Part shown: positions 58,001-64,000 of the stretch, one piece after another
Position numbering within the stretch: the first letter of the stretch is position 1
Layout of the letters: each line of letters starts with the position of its first letter
Assembly: GCA_947396885.1 (NCBI GenBank)
Contig: OX377201.1
Location: 23,661,923 to 23,725,922, forward strand
Source: Heligmosomoides polygyrus polygyrus
Taxonomy: Eukaryota; Nematoda; Chromadorea; Rhabditida; Heligmosomidae
Reading direction: 5' to 3'
Length of the DNA stretch: 64,000 bases
Made by a program: the position numbers and the translations under genes
The notes under the pieces: generated by a model
Seen by the model: the letters and a program-made list of their open reading frames with translations, nothing else
What the model was told of the DNA's origin: nothing
The model's database searches: none

Positions 58001-58986
58001 TGCCCATTTATTGTGTTTCGTTATGTTGGGAAATCATTTAAGAGCGGCCACCACCAACTAGGATTGCACCAAGATGTCTATGATGAAAGGTACCGAAGTG
58101 GTGAACGGCTTGATGCCGATGATGTACGCAGCAGGTCCTAGATGTTAGCGAATTTTAATTTTGACAAAAGCTACTTTCTTTAGGTCAGTGATGGTGCAAA
58201 GTCGCGCGAAGCGCGCAAATGCGAGACACGCCGTTAGGCGTGTCGGAGCACTTGTTTCGATATAAATGAACTGACATGCACCATGTGACGTGACATGGAA
58301 TGTGACATTAACGCGGCCTGTCACAAGGGCCTGTCGCCTGCACTCGAGTGTCCGTGTTCGGTTTAGCTCGCAGAGCGAACAGTTTCCAGTGGCACCACGT
58401 GGAGGAACGTACATCGCCACCGCAGCTTGTACATGATTCGCGAAGCAATTAATATTCGGTCCCCGGTTTTTCGGTCTCTAATCACATCACAAGGATATGT
58501 GTTCTTGCAGCACCTCTTCTCGCACAACGGCTTCAGTCATTCAGGTACTGTGAATTTGAGAAGTACAGAACCAGTTACAAATTTATCAACTATCATATGG
58601 GTCCAAATGGCACAAGGAAAGTAGCAGAAGAAATAAATGCAGTGCTGATGCAAGCTGAAGTTGAACCAGAATTTCGAGCTGCCATATTCAGACAAATGAT
58701 ACGTAAGTCATCTTTTGATAATTTTTCTATAGTTGAGTATTGTTGTCAAGTAAATCATTCTCACTTTACTAAAATTTTTGTTGTTTTTTAATTTACTTTA
58801 GGCATTTTAATGTTAAGCAGCACAATAACGTCTACAAAGCCATTCTTAGATGACAAGACACCGCACACAACGATGAACTCAATGCTACGACGAGGGGTGC
58901 AACGACAACTTCTCTCAGATGTCTATCTTATGAAGCACATTATGGAAATGTATTTTTTCGACTTTATCAATCTCGGTTTTACTTAA
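36922..58986 (+). CDS. Nematode carbohydrate sulfotransferase (Sulfotransfer_2 type), six 3' exons
   Basis: Join 36922-37034, 37292-37437, 49924-50058, 52346-52507, 58545-58702, 58802-58986, giving about 298 codons. All five junctions are GT-AG and in phase. The enzyme should transfer sulfate from PAPS to a glycan in the Golgi lumen. Visible family signatures are [17 protein letters not shown] in exon 2, at the position of the 5'-phosphosulfate loop; [17 protein letters not shown] in exon 3, the 3'-phosphate site; HFAPQNW spanning exons 4-5; and TPHTT plus [13 protein letters not shown] at the C-terminus. Nematode genomes carry expanded sets of such genes. The N-terminal exon with the membrane anchor is missing from this model, so a complete or functional gene is not proven. 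There is no stop or frameshift in any exon. Confidence 0.88.
37292..37437 (+). CDS. Sulfotransferase exon 2 (5'-phosphosulfate loop region)
   Basis: The acceptor is TTTCCAG at 37285-37291 and the donor is GTTTAG at 37438. It encodes [20 protein letters not shown] and on to SLPAWNL, in phase 0 with the previous exon. The KNMATIQ segment aligns with the K-x-M-S-T loop of nematode relatives. The exon leaves two bases (AG) for the next exon, 12.5 kb downstream. Confidence 0.85.
37438..37802 (+). other. Start of the 12.5-kb intron, no feature
   Basis: Intronic sequence between the exon 2 donor and the long-inverted-repeat element. An open frame at 37490-37687 has no recognisable domain. Confidence 0.5.
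37803..39043. mobile_element. Long-inverted-repeat element with tRNA-like boxes
   Basis: Both ends share TCTGAA and a GGATAGTACTACGAGAATCT-like arm, then CCTTCATATAGTAGAAAAA, TGTTTCGTTTTTGCTGA, TCCTTGAACCAAA and the internal ATGTTCGACTCCCGTG (B-box-like). They continue through CCGCTGCCTCCTTCACCA and CCCGTACCTGCTGTAACC. Each arm is 300-450 bases. The left arm has an extra ~140 bases (37921-38060) that include a possible A-box (GGGGCGCAGTAGGG). The middle carries another copy of the TAAATGTGTAGGAGATGT segment (38500). A related single arm is split by the mariner at 8505-9779. This may be two head-to-head SINE copies or a foldback element. Confidence 0.65.
39290..39895 (+). pseudogene. CR1-type LINE C-terminal fragment
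   Basis: Translation gives [17 protein letters not shown], then [53 protein letters not shown] and [14 protein letters not shown]. This is the post-RT C-terminal region of CR1 elements, with stops near 39357 and 39460. An AT-rich 3' end (AAAACAATAACAATAACAAC) closes it at about 39895. Intronic, sense to the sulfotransferase. Confidence 0.75.
39900..40620. other. Intronic sequence, no gene recognised
   Basis: An open frame at 40237-40587 has a hydrophobic start ([20 protein letters not shown]) but begins at TTG, and its opposite strand is equally open for stretches. No family or splice support was seen. Confidence 0.3.
40640..42710 (+). mobile_element. RTE type II, 5'-truncated, RT largely intact
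   Basis: The endonuclease is missing and reading starts in the linker. From 40822 one frame runs 357 codons: [96 protein letters not shown] single frameshift near 41870 separates it from [19 protein letters not shown], the catalytic box. The C-terminal part contains [20 protein letters not shown] (with a stop near 42460) and ends about 42710. Codon use is more GC-rich than its surroundings. It is inserted in the sense direction in the long sulfotransferase intron. Confidence 0.88.
46000..46960 (-). pseudogene. Gypsy gag, C-terminal half
   Basis: Minus-strand reading in shifting frames gives [17 protein letters not shown] and [15 protein letters not shown] (capsid-like). After frameshifts it gives [20 protein letters not shown] and [19 protein letters not shown] Cys/His-rich stretch (CKHH, YCENH) is probably the degraded zinc knuckle, followed by a charged segment leading to the protease. 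The 152-codon open part (46477-46019) is the longest intact piece. Confidence 0.7.
47089..48323 (-). mobile_element. 1235-bp mariner inserted in the Gypsy gag
   Basis: The left end is TTAGGTTGGCAACTAAATTA and the inverse complement of the right end is TTAGGTTGGCAATTAAATTC. TA flanks both ends (47087-47088 and 48324-48325). The minus strand encodes an N-terminal transposase part (48017-47664) with [51 protein letters not shown] and the region before the first aspartate ([10 protein letters not shown], where CDEK is expected). The C-terminal half is frame-broken (47640-47330), and its second catalytic motif is reduced to GQCQTH. It is a different lineage from the intact mariner. Removing it with one TA joins the flanking gag reading in frame. 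Confidence 0.9.
48326..48981 (-). pseudogene. Gypsy gag, N-terminal half
   Basis: The open segment at 48598-48320 is strongly charged and heptad-like ([40 protein letters not shown]), consistent with a coiled coil. A frameshift near 48770 separates it from the start region [16 protein letters not shown] (48981-48760). It reads into 47086 when the mariner is skipped. Confidence 0.65.
49271..49923 (+). other. 3' part of the long intron; possible Gypsy leader
   Basis: On the minus strand, TGGCGCCCGACATG at 49403-49416 resembles a tRNA primer-binding site (many begin TGGCGCC). If real, the Gypsy 5' LTR would lie above 49417, not at 49105-49270. No second copy of that region was found. The stretch ends with the acceptor TATATTTACAG at 49913-49923. 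Confidence 0.35.
49924..50058 (+). CDS. Sulfotransferase exon 3 (3'-phosphate-binding motif)
   Basis: The acceptor is ATTTACAG and the donor is GTACGTAA at 50059. The first base completes the AG left by exon 2 as a serine codon. It encodes [20 protein letters not shown], then [20 protein letters not shown] and CL, ending with two bases of a split codon. R-x-P-x-x-R-x-x-S-x-Y is the PAPS 3'-phosphate site of sulfotransferases. Confidence 0.93.
50400..52090 (-). pseudogene. Bel/Pao LTR retrotransposon fragment (gag to protease)
   Basis: On the minus strand, gag-like sequence occurs from ~52090 ([23 protein letters not shown]) through the region [19 protein letters not shown] near 51800-51730. 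A zinc-knuckle-like CFNCLSSK with downstream Cys/His lies near 51240. An aspartic protease start, [18 protein letters not shown], lies at about 50900-50840; DS-K-S replaces the usual DTGS or DSGS. The sequence continues in broken frames to 50400. No RT or integrase was seen. It fills most of the 2.3-kb intron, antisense to the gene. Confidence 0.7.
52346..52507 (+). CDS. Sulfotransferase exon 4
   Basis: The acceptor is CATTTACAG at 52337-52345 and the donor is GTACGA at 52508. The first G joins AC from exon 3 as a threonine codon. It encodes [20 protein letters not shown] to LINHFAPQN, ending in TG of the tryptophan of HFAPQNW, a hallmark of the family. The frame also stays open past the donor to 52583, but that extension lacks family resemblance. 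Confidence 0.92.
52600..53800. other. Intronic sequence, no gene recognised
   Basis: Part of the 6.0-kb intron. Open frames at 52954-53673 on both strands have no recognisable domains. Confidence 0.4.
53802..53819. repeat. Target-site duplication, left copy (RTE type I, copy B)
   Basis: GCAGCTCGTACATGATTC differs by one base from GCAGCTTGTACATGATTC at 58422-58439. The pair brackets RTE copy B. Confidence 0.88.
56230..57180 (+). repeat. Tandem repeat block, five divergent units
   Basis: Units of about 170-250 bases begin near 56252, 56430, 56650, 56820 and 57069. Each contains a CAGCAGAGGACGCGTAGCCT-like start, TCCTCCTGCTTGAC and GCGCGTTTCTGAG (variants). Units 1, 2 and 5 are most alike. The words GTTTGCCGTTAACATGGGAT at 56236 and 57056 flank the block. 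The open frames within are repeat by-products. The block lies inside RTE copy B. Confidence 0.75.
57181..57480. repeat. Purine-rich low-complexity stretch with G run
   Basis: The plus strand is strongly purine-biased, with repeated GGACCAGG/GGAAG words and a run of G at about 57370-57380 followed by TGGGGG. It could form G-quadruplex or triplex structures. The minus-strand proline-rich open frames are a consequence of the bias. Confidence 0.6.
57538..58079. mobile_element. 542-bp element with ~38-bp terminal inverted repeats
   Basis: The left end reads GATGTCGGTGCAATCCTAGT then TGGTGGTGGCCACTCTT. The right end is its inverse complement with a few changes (AAGAGCGGCCACCACC and on to AAGATGTCT). 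The interior is AT-rich and non-coding. It is a candidate non-autonomous DNA transposon nested in RTE copy B. No clear target duplication was seen. Confidence 0.6.
58345..58421 (-). ncRNA. HDV-like ribozyme remnant at RTE 5' end (copy B)
   Basis: It begins at the first element base next to the target duplication. P1 is GGTGGCG with TGCCACT, again starting with a G-U pair. The sixth pair is C-G where copy A has U-G. The L3-like TTCCTCC, the GG after P1 and the P4 hairpin (GTTCGC with GCGAGC) are present. P2 has mismatches (ATGTAC against GGACAC), so this copy may be inactive. Confidence 0.6.
58422..58439. repeat. Target-site duplication, right copy (RTE type I, copy B)
   Basis: Matches 53802-53819 at 17 of 18 bases. 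Confidence 0.88.
58545..58702 (+). CDS. Sulfotransferase exon 5
   Basis: The acceptor is GTCATTCAG at 58536-58544 and the donor is GTAAGT at 58703. The first G completes the tryptophan codon of HFAPQNW. It then encodes [20 protein letters not shown] and [15 protein letters not shown] to FRQMI, matching the helical region after the HFAPQ motif in relatives. It leaves one base (C) for the last exon. Confidence 0.92.
58802..58986 (+). CDS. Sulfotransferase terminal exon
   Basis: The acceptor is TTTACTTTAG at 58792-58801. GC completes the arginine codon. It encodes [20 protein letters not shown], then [16 protein letters not shown] to [20 protein letters not shown] and TAA at 58984-58986. The TPHTT and MYFFDF-NLGF features are typical of the C-terminus of nematode family members. 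Confidence 0.92.
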
Positions 58987-59079
58987 AGCCAAAGTGCTGT
59001 TTGTTTTGGATCTTCATTCCTATACGCTGTTCTCTTGTTTTCCTTGTGTTGTTTGTGTTTGATGTCAAACCGACCTGTT

Positions 59080-59085
59080 AATAAA
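59080..59085 (+). terminator. Poly(A) signal of the sulfotransferase
   Basis: AATAAA lies 94 bases after the stop, in a T-rich 3' UTR of ordinary nematode length. Confidence 0.75.
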
Positions 59086-59109
59086 AATTTACTATACTTT
59101 TTAAAGTTT

Positions 59110-59470
59110 CATAGGTTGTATTAATTATAGAGCTGATAAGAACTGGGTTACAAAAAATTCTTTCACAGCACAACATTTTCCAATTAATGCGTGTCTAACT
59201 ATTGAGCTCAAATCAATGGCTGCATAACTGCTCATGATAAGGTATTAGGATCTACGGCGTTCGTTTACACATGGGAACATTTTCATGGACGGTTATTAGT
59301 GAGTTAGTGAGTGTACGCTTTCCACCTCATTATCCAGGCTTGGGGTCTTGTAGTTGACTACTGTTGCGAATCGGTAGTCGACTACAAGCAGGTGAAGCCG
59401 ATGCCATGTGATTGGTCCTATATGACCCATGGCAGCCGTCGACTGCTAAGACTCCGCAGCATCCATATTC
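59110..59470. other. Intergenic, no gene recognised
   Basis: AT-rich downstream sequence. A short inverted repeat TGTAGTTGACTACTG / CGGTAGTCGACTACA lies at 59347-59383. No coding support. Confidence 0.35.
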
Positions 59471-59943
59471 GGACGGGGGGGGCGCATCGTGGGTGGCCTC
59501 GCTTACCCAAGTGGGCGGAGCCTACTCACAGCATACGTAGCATGTAGTGGGTAACCAGGACTGTATTGTTAATGCCTACCCAAGTGAGGCTTAGCTTTAA
59601 CCCCGACACGTATGGCTGCCAACCGGTATGAGGGGGGGGGGGGCGGAGCGCACCCGCACCAGCGGGCGGAGCCCATCCGCGGACTGGCGCCAGAGCGCAT
59701 CGGGCACGAGGGAGGAGCCCATCCGCAGGTGCGAGACATCGCGCACCCGAGCCAGGGCGCCGGCCGACCAGTAATCTACAAGCGTCCAGCTGCGCTCCCT
59801 TATCTGATGACAAACAGGAATATCGTAATGTATATATGGTAGGATGCTTGATCCTTCAATAGATAGAACACATAGATATATAAAATACTATAGAAGTAAC
59901 ATATAAGCAGTGCTGTGGTGGGAATAGGACGATGGTGTCTGCT

Positions 59944-60153
59944 TCAGCGATCAGTAGATGTATATAATGAGCGTCTCTCTGGAGTGGGCCCGTTCCTAGC
60001 GGGCAGATGATCGTCAGTGGTGTCTTCAGCTACGAAGTAGCGGTGAGTGCCCCTTGTGTTCCTTCGATGCGGTTGAGAGTTATAGCGAAAGGGCTGCCCT
60101 GACTGCAGCAGAGCGGCGCTCAGGACCTGGACCACGATGCGCAGAAGGCCCAT
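59944..60153 (-). CDS. Hypothetical 69-residue peptide with signal-like start
   Basis: The ATG at 60153 gives MGLLRIVVQVLSAALLQSGQ followed by a polar, basic and acidic tail to a stop at 59944. The first ~17 residues look like a secretion signal. On the same strand TATAAAA lies at 60207-60201, about 54 bases before the ATG, a reasonable promoter distance. No family is recognised. The GC-rich context makes chance frames likely. Confidence 0.25.
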   Translation of the reverse strand: MGLLRIVVQVLSAALLQSGQPFRYNSQPHRRNTRGTHRYFVAEDTTDDHLPARNGPTPERRSLYTSTDR

Positions 60154-60200
60154 CGACCGGATCCACCACAGCCCAGTGCCAGAGGCAAGAGGCGCGCGGC

Positions 60201-60207
60201 TTTTATA
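60201..60207 (-). promoter_or_regulatory. TATA-box-like motif
   Basis: TATAAAA on the minus strand within GGCTATAAAAGCC, itself palindromic and in GC-rich sequence, upstream of the 69-codon frame. Confidence 0.35.
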
Positions 60208-60344
60208 GCCGCGGGCTTATAGGCGGAGTCTAATTTGAGCAGAGCCGCGGCTGCAGGCCGGTCAGCACGCGCCTTGCGGAGGAGTGGCATGAGTGTACAG
60301 CCCACGGGGGGGGGGGGGGGGATTTGACGAGAGCGAAGGTCTCG

Positions 60345-60715
60345 ATTCGCGACAGGATGAGTCCACTTCTTGATCAACGAGCGCAGACAGAATGGCGTTC
60401 GTTGCAGCGTCGTCGAATGCTCTCTAATAGTCGACGAGGGTGAAAGCTAGTGTCAGACGGAATTTCCGGCAAATATCAGTGATCCTGAAACGACCTGGAC
60501 ATGATTCAGCTAAACACTGCGGAATCTTTTGCGGGATTCAGGTAGGGCGTTATCCAGTGCGTTGATTTGAGTGCAAGAATAGTCTTCGTGAGAAGCTTGT
60601 AAAGCAGGATAAGGAGGCATATAGGACATTTTTTTTCCGAAGGCCGTCGCTGTCGCTCTTCTTCTGCAGAAGGATTGTACGCGAGTTCCTCAACACCTCG
60701 GGAATCATTCCTTTT
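60345..60715 (-). pseudogene. RTE type II reverse transcriptase fragment
   Basis: Minus-strand frames give RNSRTILLQKK, then the CLLILLYKLLTKTIL region (where [15 protein letters not shown] is expected), LDNALPESRKRF, a degraded VDY-EAFD segment and ATNAILSALVDQ-like sequence. Several stops occur. It is truncated on both sides and ends abruptly at the G-rich tract. Confidence 0.75.
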
Positions 60716-60719
60716 GAAG

Positions 60720-62440
60720 GTGAGATGTCATGTGCGACGACTCATGTGCGACGACGATGTATAGCGAATGTGCTCTAGATCCAAGAAAATATGGTTCAGC
60801 CCTGTGCTGTGATACTCTTAATGTTCTTGGCAGCAGTTTATACTTCCGAAAAAAGACTTTCGAACCTTTAGCGCGAGCAAATCTAATTTTTACACTTGGA
60901 TATTCCAAACATCTCTTCTTTCTTCATATCGGCATATCTGTTCAATGTGCGTGCTCCCCTCTATGCCATCGCCTGGAATACCTACCAGTTTAAAGAGGTT
61001 CTTGCCGAAGAGTAGTCTTTGAGATACAGGACCCGACCCGGAACTGTGCGCTTAGAATGCCGTAGGCTAAGGGCATTCTAGTTTCAAGGGCATGATGTCT
61101 TTATTTCAAAACTTTCTTTCTAAGCTGATATTCATTTTTAAAGACTTTTACTAAATGCCAACTGCCAGACATCTCTTCGGCAAGGTAAACACTAGGTCTT
61201 GATAGATGTTGGAAAACCTTTGAGGGACACTCTCTGGCTGGTTTAAAAAATCATGTCGCAATCCTTACTTTTTTCTTTTTTCTCTTTGCTGTTGCTTTTT
61301 GAGTGTGTTCAGCTTGATTAATTGTTCTTAATGCTTAGTATTGGTGGAGTTTATGTGCTTTCAATGAGTGAATAAATAAATAAATAAATAAATGGTTGAT
61401 GCGTGGGCTAAAGTAGAGCAAAGCTTTATTGACAATCTCATCAATACTATGCCAAACAGAATTCTCGATATTGTTTGCAACAAAACAAGATACAAATCGC
61501 ATTTTTTTTACTATTTTTGCGTTTTCTCTGAAATGGTTTTTCAATGAAGTAAACCTATGAATCAGCAGTGGCCTACTTCCATTTTTTCAGCAACGAATTC
61601 ATAGAACTCTGCTCCAGTTAGCTAGCACGCAAAGGATTCTCACATAAAGGTTTTCGCTAATGTGGAACACGACGGTGACTCTACTAAGCATTGGTAGAGT
61701 TTTTGGTCATTGTTGAATGAATCAAGTAGGGAACCTATAATTTTGAACTGGGATGTATATATCCCTTAAAGTTTGCATTAACTACTAGAATTTCGTTTTA
61801 AAAATAATTATACAATTCTAACAAGGTGATAGCCGTTTTCTGTCTGCTGTTTTTGATTTTCACTCGGTTTGTATTTGCTCCACTTTCTTCGCGAAATTCC
61901 GCTCACCTTTTTTACACCATGTCTAACGATAGTAGAGACAGACCATGAAATGCTTTGCAGAGCATCCTCTCTGAAGTCAATTTTTTTGCTCTGATTTCGC
62001 ATTAGCACAGAAATCCCAAAGTTAAAAACGCTATTGCAAGAAGACACAGATCGCCGTATGTAAAATAAGGGAACAGAAAAGCTCGGAAGGAATTGCAATG
62101 CTGCTTTCAGAAGTGCAAGTCTCAAGCCTTTCAGAAATACAATTCTCAAGCAAAGAGGCAAGCTGTTTCGTATGCAAAGACTTGCGATGCTGTATGAATA
62201 TTGCAGAGCACGTTTATCGTTTGTTTGCTACAAAAAGCTAAAAGGTCATTTATCGTTCAACATTTTTTAGTGGTTCGATTCGCTCTCAAAGTGAGCTATG
62301 TGGTAGAACAGTGGTAGTACTTTTTGGAGCTGTTCTTGCCTCCACTGTTAATAGTTTACAGAAATGCAAACGCAGAAATTCAGTTTATTTATTTATTTGT
62401 TTATATATTTACGTTTTGAGACGTACTTAAAACATTTGAA
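60720..62440. other. No gene recognised; LINE-like tail
   Basis: The block 60978-61040 repeats 17245-17310. An AAATAAATAAATAAATAAAT tail lies at 61370-61393, fitting the 3' end of a LINE fragment. An open frame at 61808-62161 (minus, 117 codons, ending ENGYHLVRIV) has no recognised domain. It has possible coding from SVFNFGISVLMRNQSKKIDF, but no supporting splice site was confirmed. Confidence 0.35.
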
Positions 62441-62449
62441 AGAGAAATA

Positions 62450-63285
62450 AGAGAGCGCAACTCCTATGCTCTGAGAGATATGGACTTCCAACCTACGCGC
62501 TCAATGGATCAGTTTTAGAGCAACTTTCTAGTGCACGAGATTTAGGGTTCCATTTTTCCAGGAACCTAAAGTTTAAACAGCATTATAAAGCAATTGCGTT
62601 GAAGGCTAACTACCAATTTACAATTCGTTTAAGACACTTAAAACCAAAGACCAACTTTCTCTCGTGAGAGCCTACAACTCTTATGTAAGGCCCATTGCAG
62701 ACGTGGCGTTTCAGTCTTCTGTCAAAAGGAGGACATAAACTCATTGAAAGTGTTTAAAATAACTTCACCCGTAAGTTTTTCCTGAAATGTCGTGGGCTGA
62801 GTTATGACAACATTTCGAGTGGGTCTAACAGGACTAAGATGCTTGGTTTATCTAGCCTTCAGACTAGACGAAAAAGAGCAGATTTAATCATGTTGTTCAA
62901 ATTAAGGCTTTCCATTGACCGAGTCGGGTTTTTTTGTGCTCCTATGACAACTGACAGAAGAGGGCATCTCAGATTCTATCTGCAAATTCCAAGGTTGAAA
63001 GTGAGGTCAAGTTTCCTCATTTATAGGAGCATCAGGAAGCTCAACACCCTACTTTCTAAGGAGTCTAAGGCTTCATGGTGAACATGTCTCTGTCTTCTTT
63101 CAAACGTCATCTCACACTAAGGTTTCGTGAGGCTTGTTTCGTTTTGTTTTTTCGTTGCTTAGTTATACAGCCCCTTATATCTATTTTTAATGTGTTATTG
63201 TAGCCTTATCGCATGTGTTATTGTTATCTTTCCGCATGCGATTATGTTCCGCGCCTTGTAATAAATAAATAAATAAATAAAATAT
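62450..63285 (+). pseudogene. CR1-type LINE C-terminal fragment with 3' tail
   Basis: Translation recovers GLPTYALNGSVLEQLSSARD, LGFHFSRNLKFKQHYKAIAL, LSLVRAYNSYVRPI, FFLKCRGLSYDNISSG and then an open stretch (62839-63081) with LGLSSLQTRRKRADLIMLFK and LRFYLQIPRLKVRSS. These are the C-terminal motifs of CR1. The 3' UTR ends in an AATAAATAAATAAATAAATA tail at 63259-63283. It is 5'-truncated and broken by frameshifts. Confidence 0.8.
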
Positions 63286-63432
63286 GTACTAAGCACAAGA
63301 GCAAGTCTTGAGAAGCGGTGCTACATCTTGGCATCGATGAGACAAACATCCAAGTAGGAGCGAAAAAACACGTCAAAGTTCACTTTAAGTTAAAAAATTC
63401 TTCACATCAATTGGAACACTTTTCATACTAAA

Positions 63433-63777
63433 TTGGGCGTGCTTGAAATAACGTTTAAAATAAATGAGCACTCTTTTAGCAAACCTGACTTTTTTGAAAT
63501 CAAATTAAACTTCTGCAAATCAAAACTAAAAATTTACAAAAATCCTTGCAAACGCAGCGTTCAGGAAGACTGTTGCCGAATATGTAGATCCCGTGTTGCA
63601 ACTTTTCTCTGCCTTTTTTCTTGGCTACTGTTTGGTATTCTCGTCATTAGCAATTACTATCTTAGTGAAAGTCTAAGAGGGCTCTTTGATTGCCAATGCC
63701 TTCAATATTACCGATATGCGCTTCTTAACCGTCATCGGATAAAAACAATTCGCTCATACAAGAAAAGCGCGATTTAG
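63433..63777 (+). CDS. Hypothetical membrane peptide, 114 codons
   Basis: The frame reads through a lysine-rich start, a Cys cluster CCRICRSR, and the hydrophobic segment FLCLFSWLLFGILVISNYYL that could span a membrane, then DCQCLQYYRY. The first codon is TTG in the ORF reading and no splice support is evident. A chance frame in AT-rich sequence is as likely as a gene. Confidence 0.15.
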   Translation: MGVLEITFKINEHSFSKPDFFEIKLNFCKSKLKIYKNPCKRSVQEDCCRICRSRVATFLCLFSWLLFGILVISNYYLSESLRGLFDCQCLQYYRYALLNRHRIKTIRSYKKSAI

Positions 63778-63779
63778 TT

Positions 63780-64000
63780 CAGATATATCTTTTCCTTCTG
63801 CAGTAGTTTTCTAAATTATTGTGCTATTTTTCTTTTTCTTTGTTCTATTATAAGGAGAGGTGACTTGGTGTCTACCACTGTTTCCTTGGGCCTGCGTTTT
63901 CCGGCTGGGGTTCGTACCAAATCAAAGAGGCGCTTGTACTGTCAGCCCGCTCCAATAAATAACCTGCATTAGTTGCGTTGCCCAGACTGACCTCTTCTAT
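63780..64000. other. Window end, no gene recognised
   Basis: GGGTTCGTACCAAATCAAAG at 63908-63927 recalls the repeat seen at 17259 and 60978. Nothing else is supported. Confidence 0.3.

Larger units (their letters stand above)
53820..58421 (-). mobile_element. RTE type I retrotransposon, copy B, interrupted
   Basis: This is the same element as 27049-30179, older. The 3' region begins with a TTC-rich tract at 53820-53850 and the C-terminal RT region near 53870-54480. RT lies at 55128-54601 ([30 protein letters not shown]), and the linker at 55840-55400. Most of the endonuclease is missing between about 55800 and 55820. The 5' UTR (55900-56085) is split by 2.2 kb of later sequence. The 5' end resumes at 58311-58421 with a ribozyme-like fold. 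A run of 13 C lies at 56010-56022. The element sits antisense in intron 4 of the sulfotransferase, with an 18-bp duplication. Confidence 0.9.
59470..60330. other. GC-rich region with long G runs
   Basis: G runs of 12 (59632-59643) and 16 (60306-60321) occur on the plus strand. Words GGGCGGAGCCCATCCGC / GAGGAGCCCATCCGC and GGCGGAGCCTAC repeat around 59510-59735. Composition differs sharply from both neighbours. It may be a GC-rich satellite, a promoter region or a transferred repeat. Confidence 0.5.

Noticed and set aside
1..64000. CRISPR arrays, bacterial operons, phage or plasmid features
   Set aside because: None are present. Introns, pol III repeats and eukaryotic transposons show the sequence is nuclear eukaryotic DNA.

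Overview
This window is eukaryotic and almost certainly from a nematode, most likely a strongylid (hookworm-like). It has short exons with TTTTCAG-type acceptors, a nematode-type carbohydrate sulfotransferase, and a dense load of cecropia-group and other mariners, CR1 and RTE retrotransposons, Cer1-like Ty3/Gypsy and Bel/Pao remnants and tRNA-derived SINEs. There are no operons, CRISPR arrays or rRNA genes. Most of the sequence is transposon in various states of decay. The species assignment is inference.

One host gene can be assembled from sequence alone. It is a plus-strand sulfotransferase (Sulfotransfer_2 type) with six exons: 36922-37034, 37292-37437, 49924-50058, 52346-52507, 58545-58702 and 58802-58986. 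Every junction is in phase, and a poly(A) signal follows at 59080. The first (signal-anchor) exon was not found. Its introns are transposon graveyards. The 12.5-kb intron holds a long-inverted-repeat element, a CR1 fragment, a 5'-truncated RTE and a decayed Gypsy element with a mariner inside its gag. The 2.3-kb intron holds a Bel/Pao fragment. The 6.0-kb intron holds an RTE copy with an 18-bp target-site duplication that itself carries 2.2 kb of later insertions.

Layout. 0-5 kb: GC-rich start, SINE-like piece, broken mariner, palindromic MITE, CR1 fragment split by a mariner remnant. 5-10 kb: unassigned sequence, a tRNA-derived SINE, a 738-bp TIR element with an internal ORF, and an intact 1275-bp mariner inserted in a second SINE-like repeat. 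10-17 kb: mariner fragment plus SINE, an RTE lacking its RT, and an apparently intact CR1-type LINE. 17-24 kb: second MITE, broken mariner, nearly complete RTE. 24-34 kb: two inverted copies of an unclassified ~1.4-kb repeat flanking a 3.1-kb RTE with an 18-bp duplication and a 1.2-kb foldback element. 34-37 kb: RTE fragment and a mariner with TIRs. 37-59 kb: the sulfotransferase locus. 59-64 kb: GC-rich sequence with long G runs, RTE and CR1 fragments.

The points most worth attention are: (1) an HDV-like self-cleaving ribozyme fold exactly at the 5' terminus of two RTE copies; (2) the CR1 LINE, whose ORF1 and ORF2 share one frame separated by a single TAG, with no ORF2 AUG upstream of its first endonuclease motif; (3) a 239-bp block that is about 98% identical between two otherwise strongly diverged inverted repeats; (4) several insertions whose removal restores an older reading frame or repeat, giving a relative age order.
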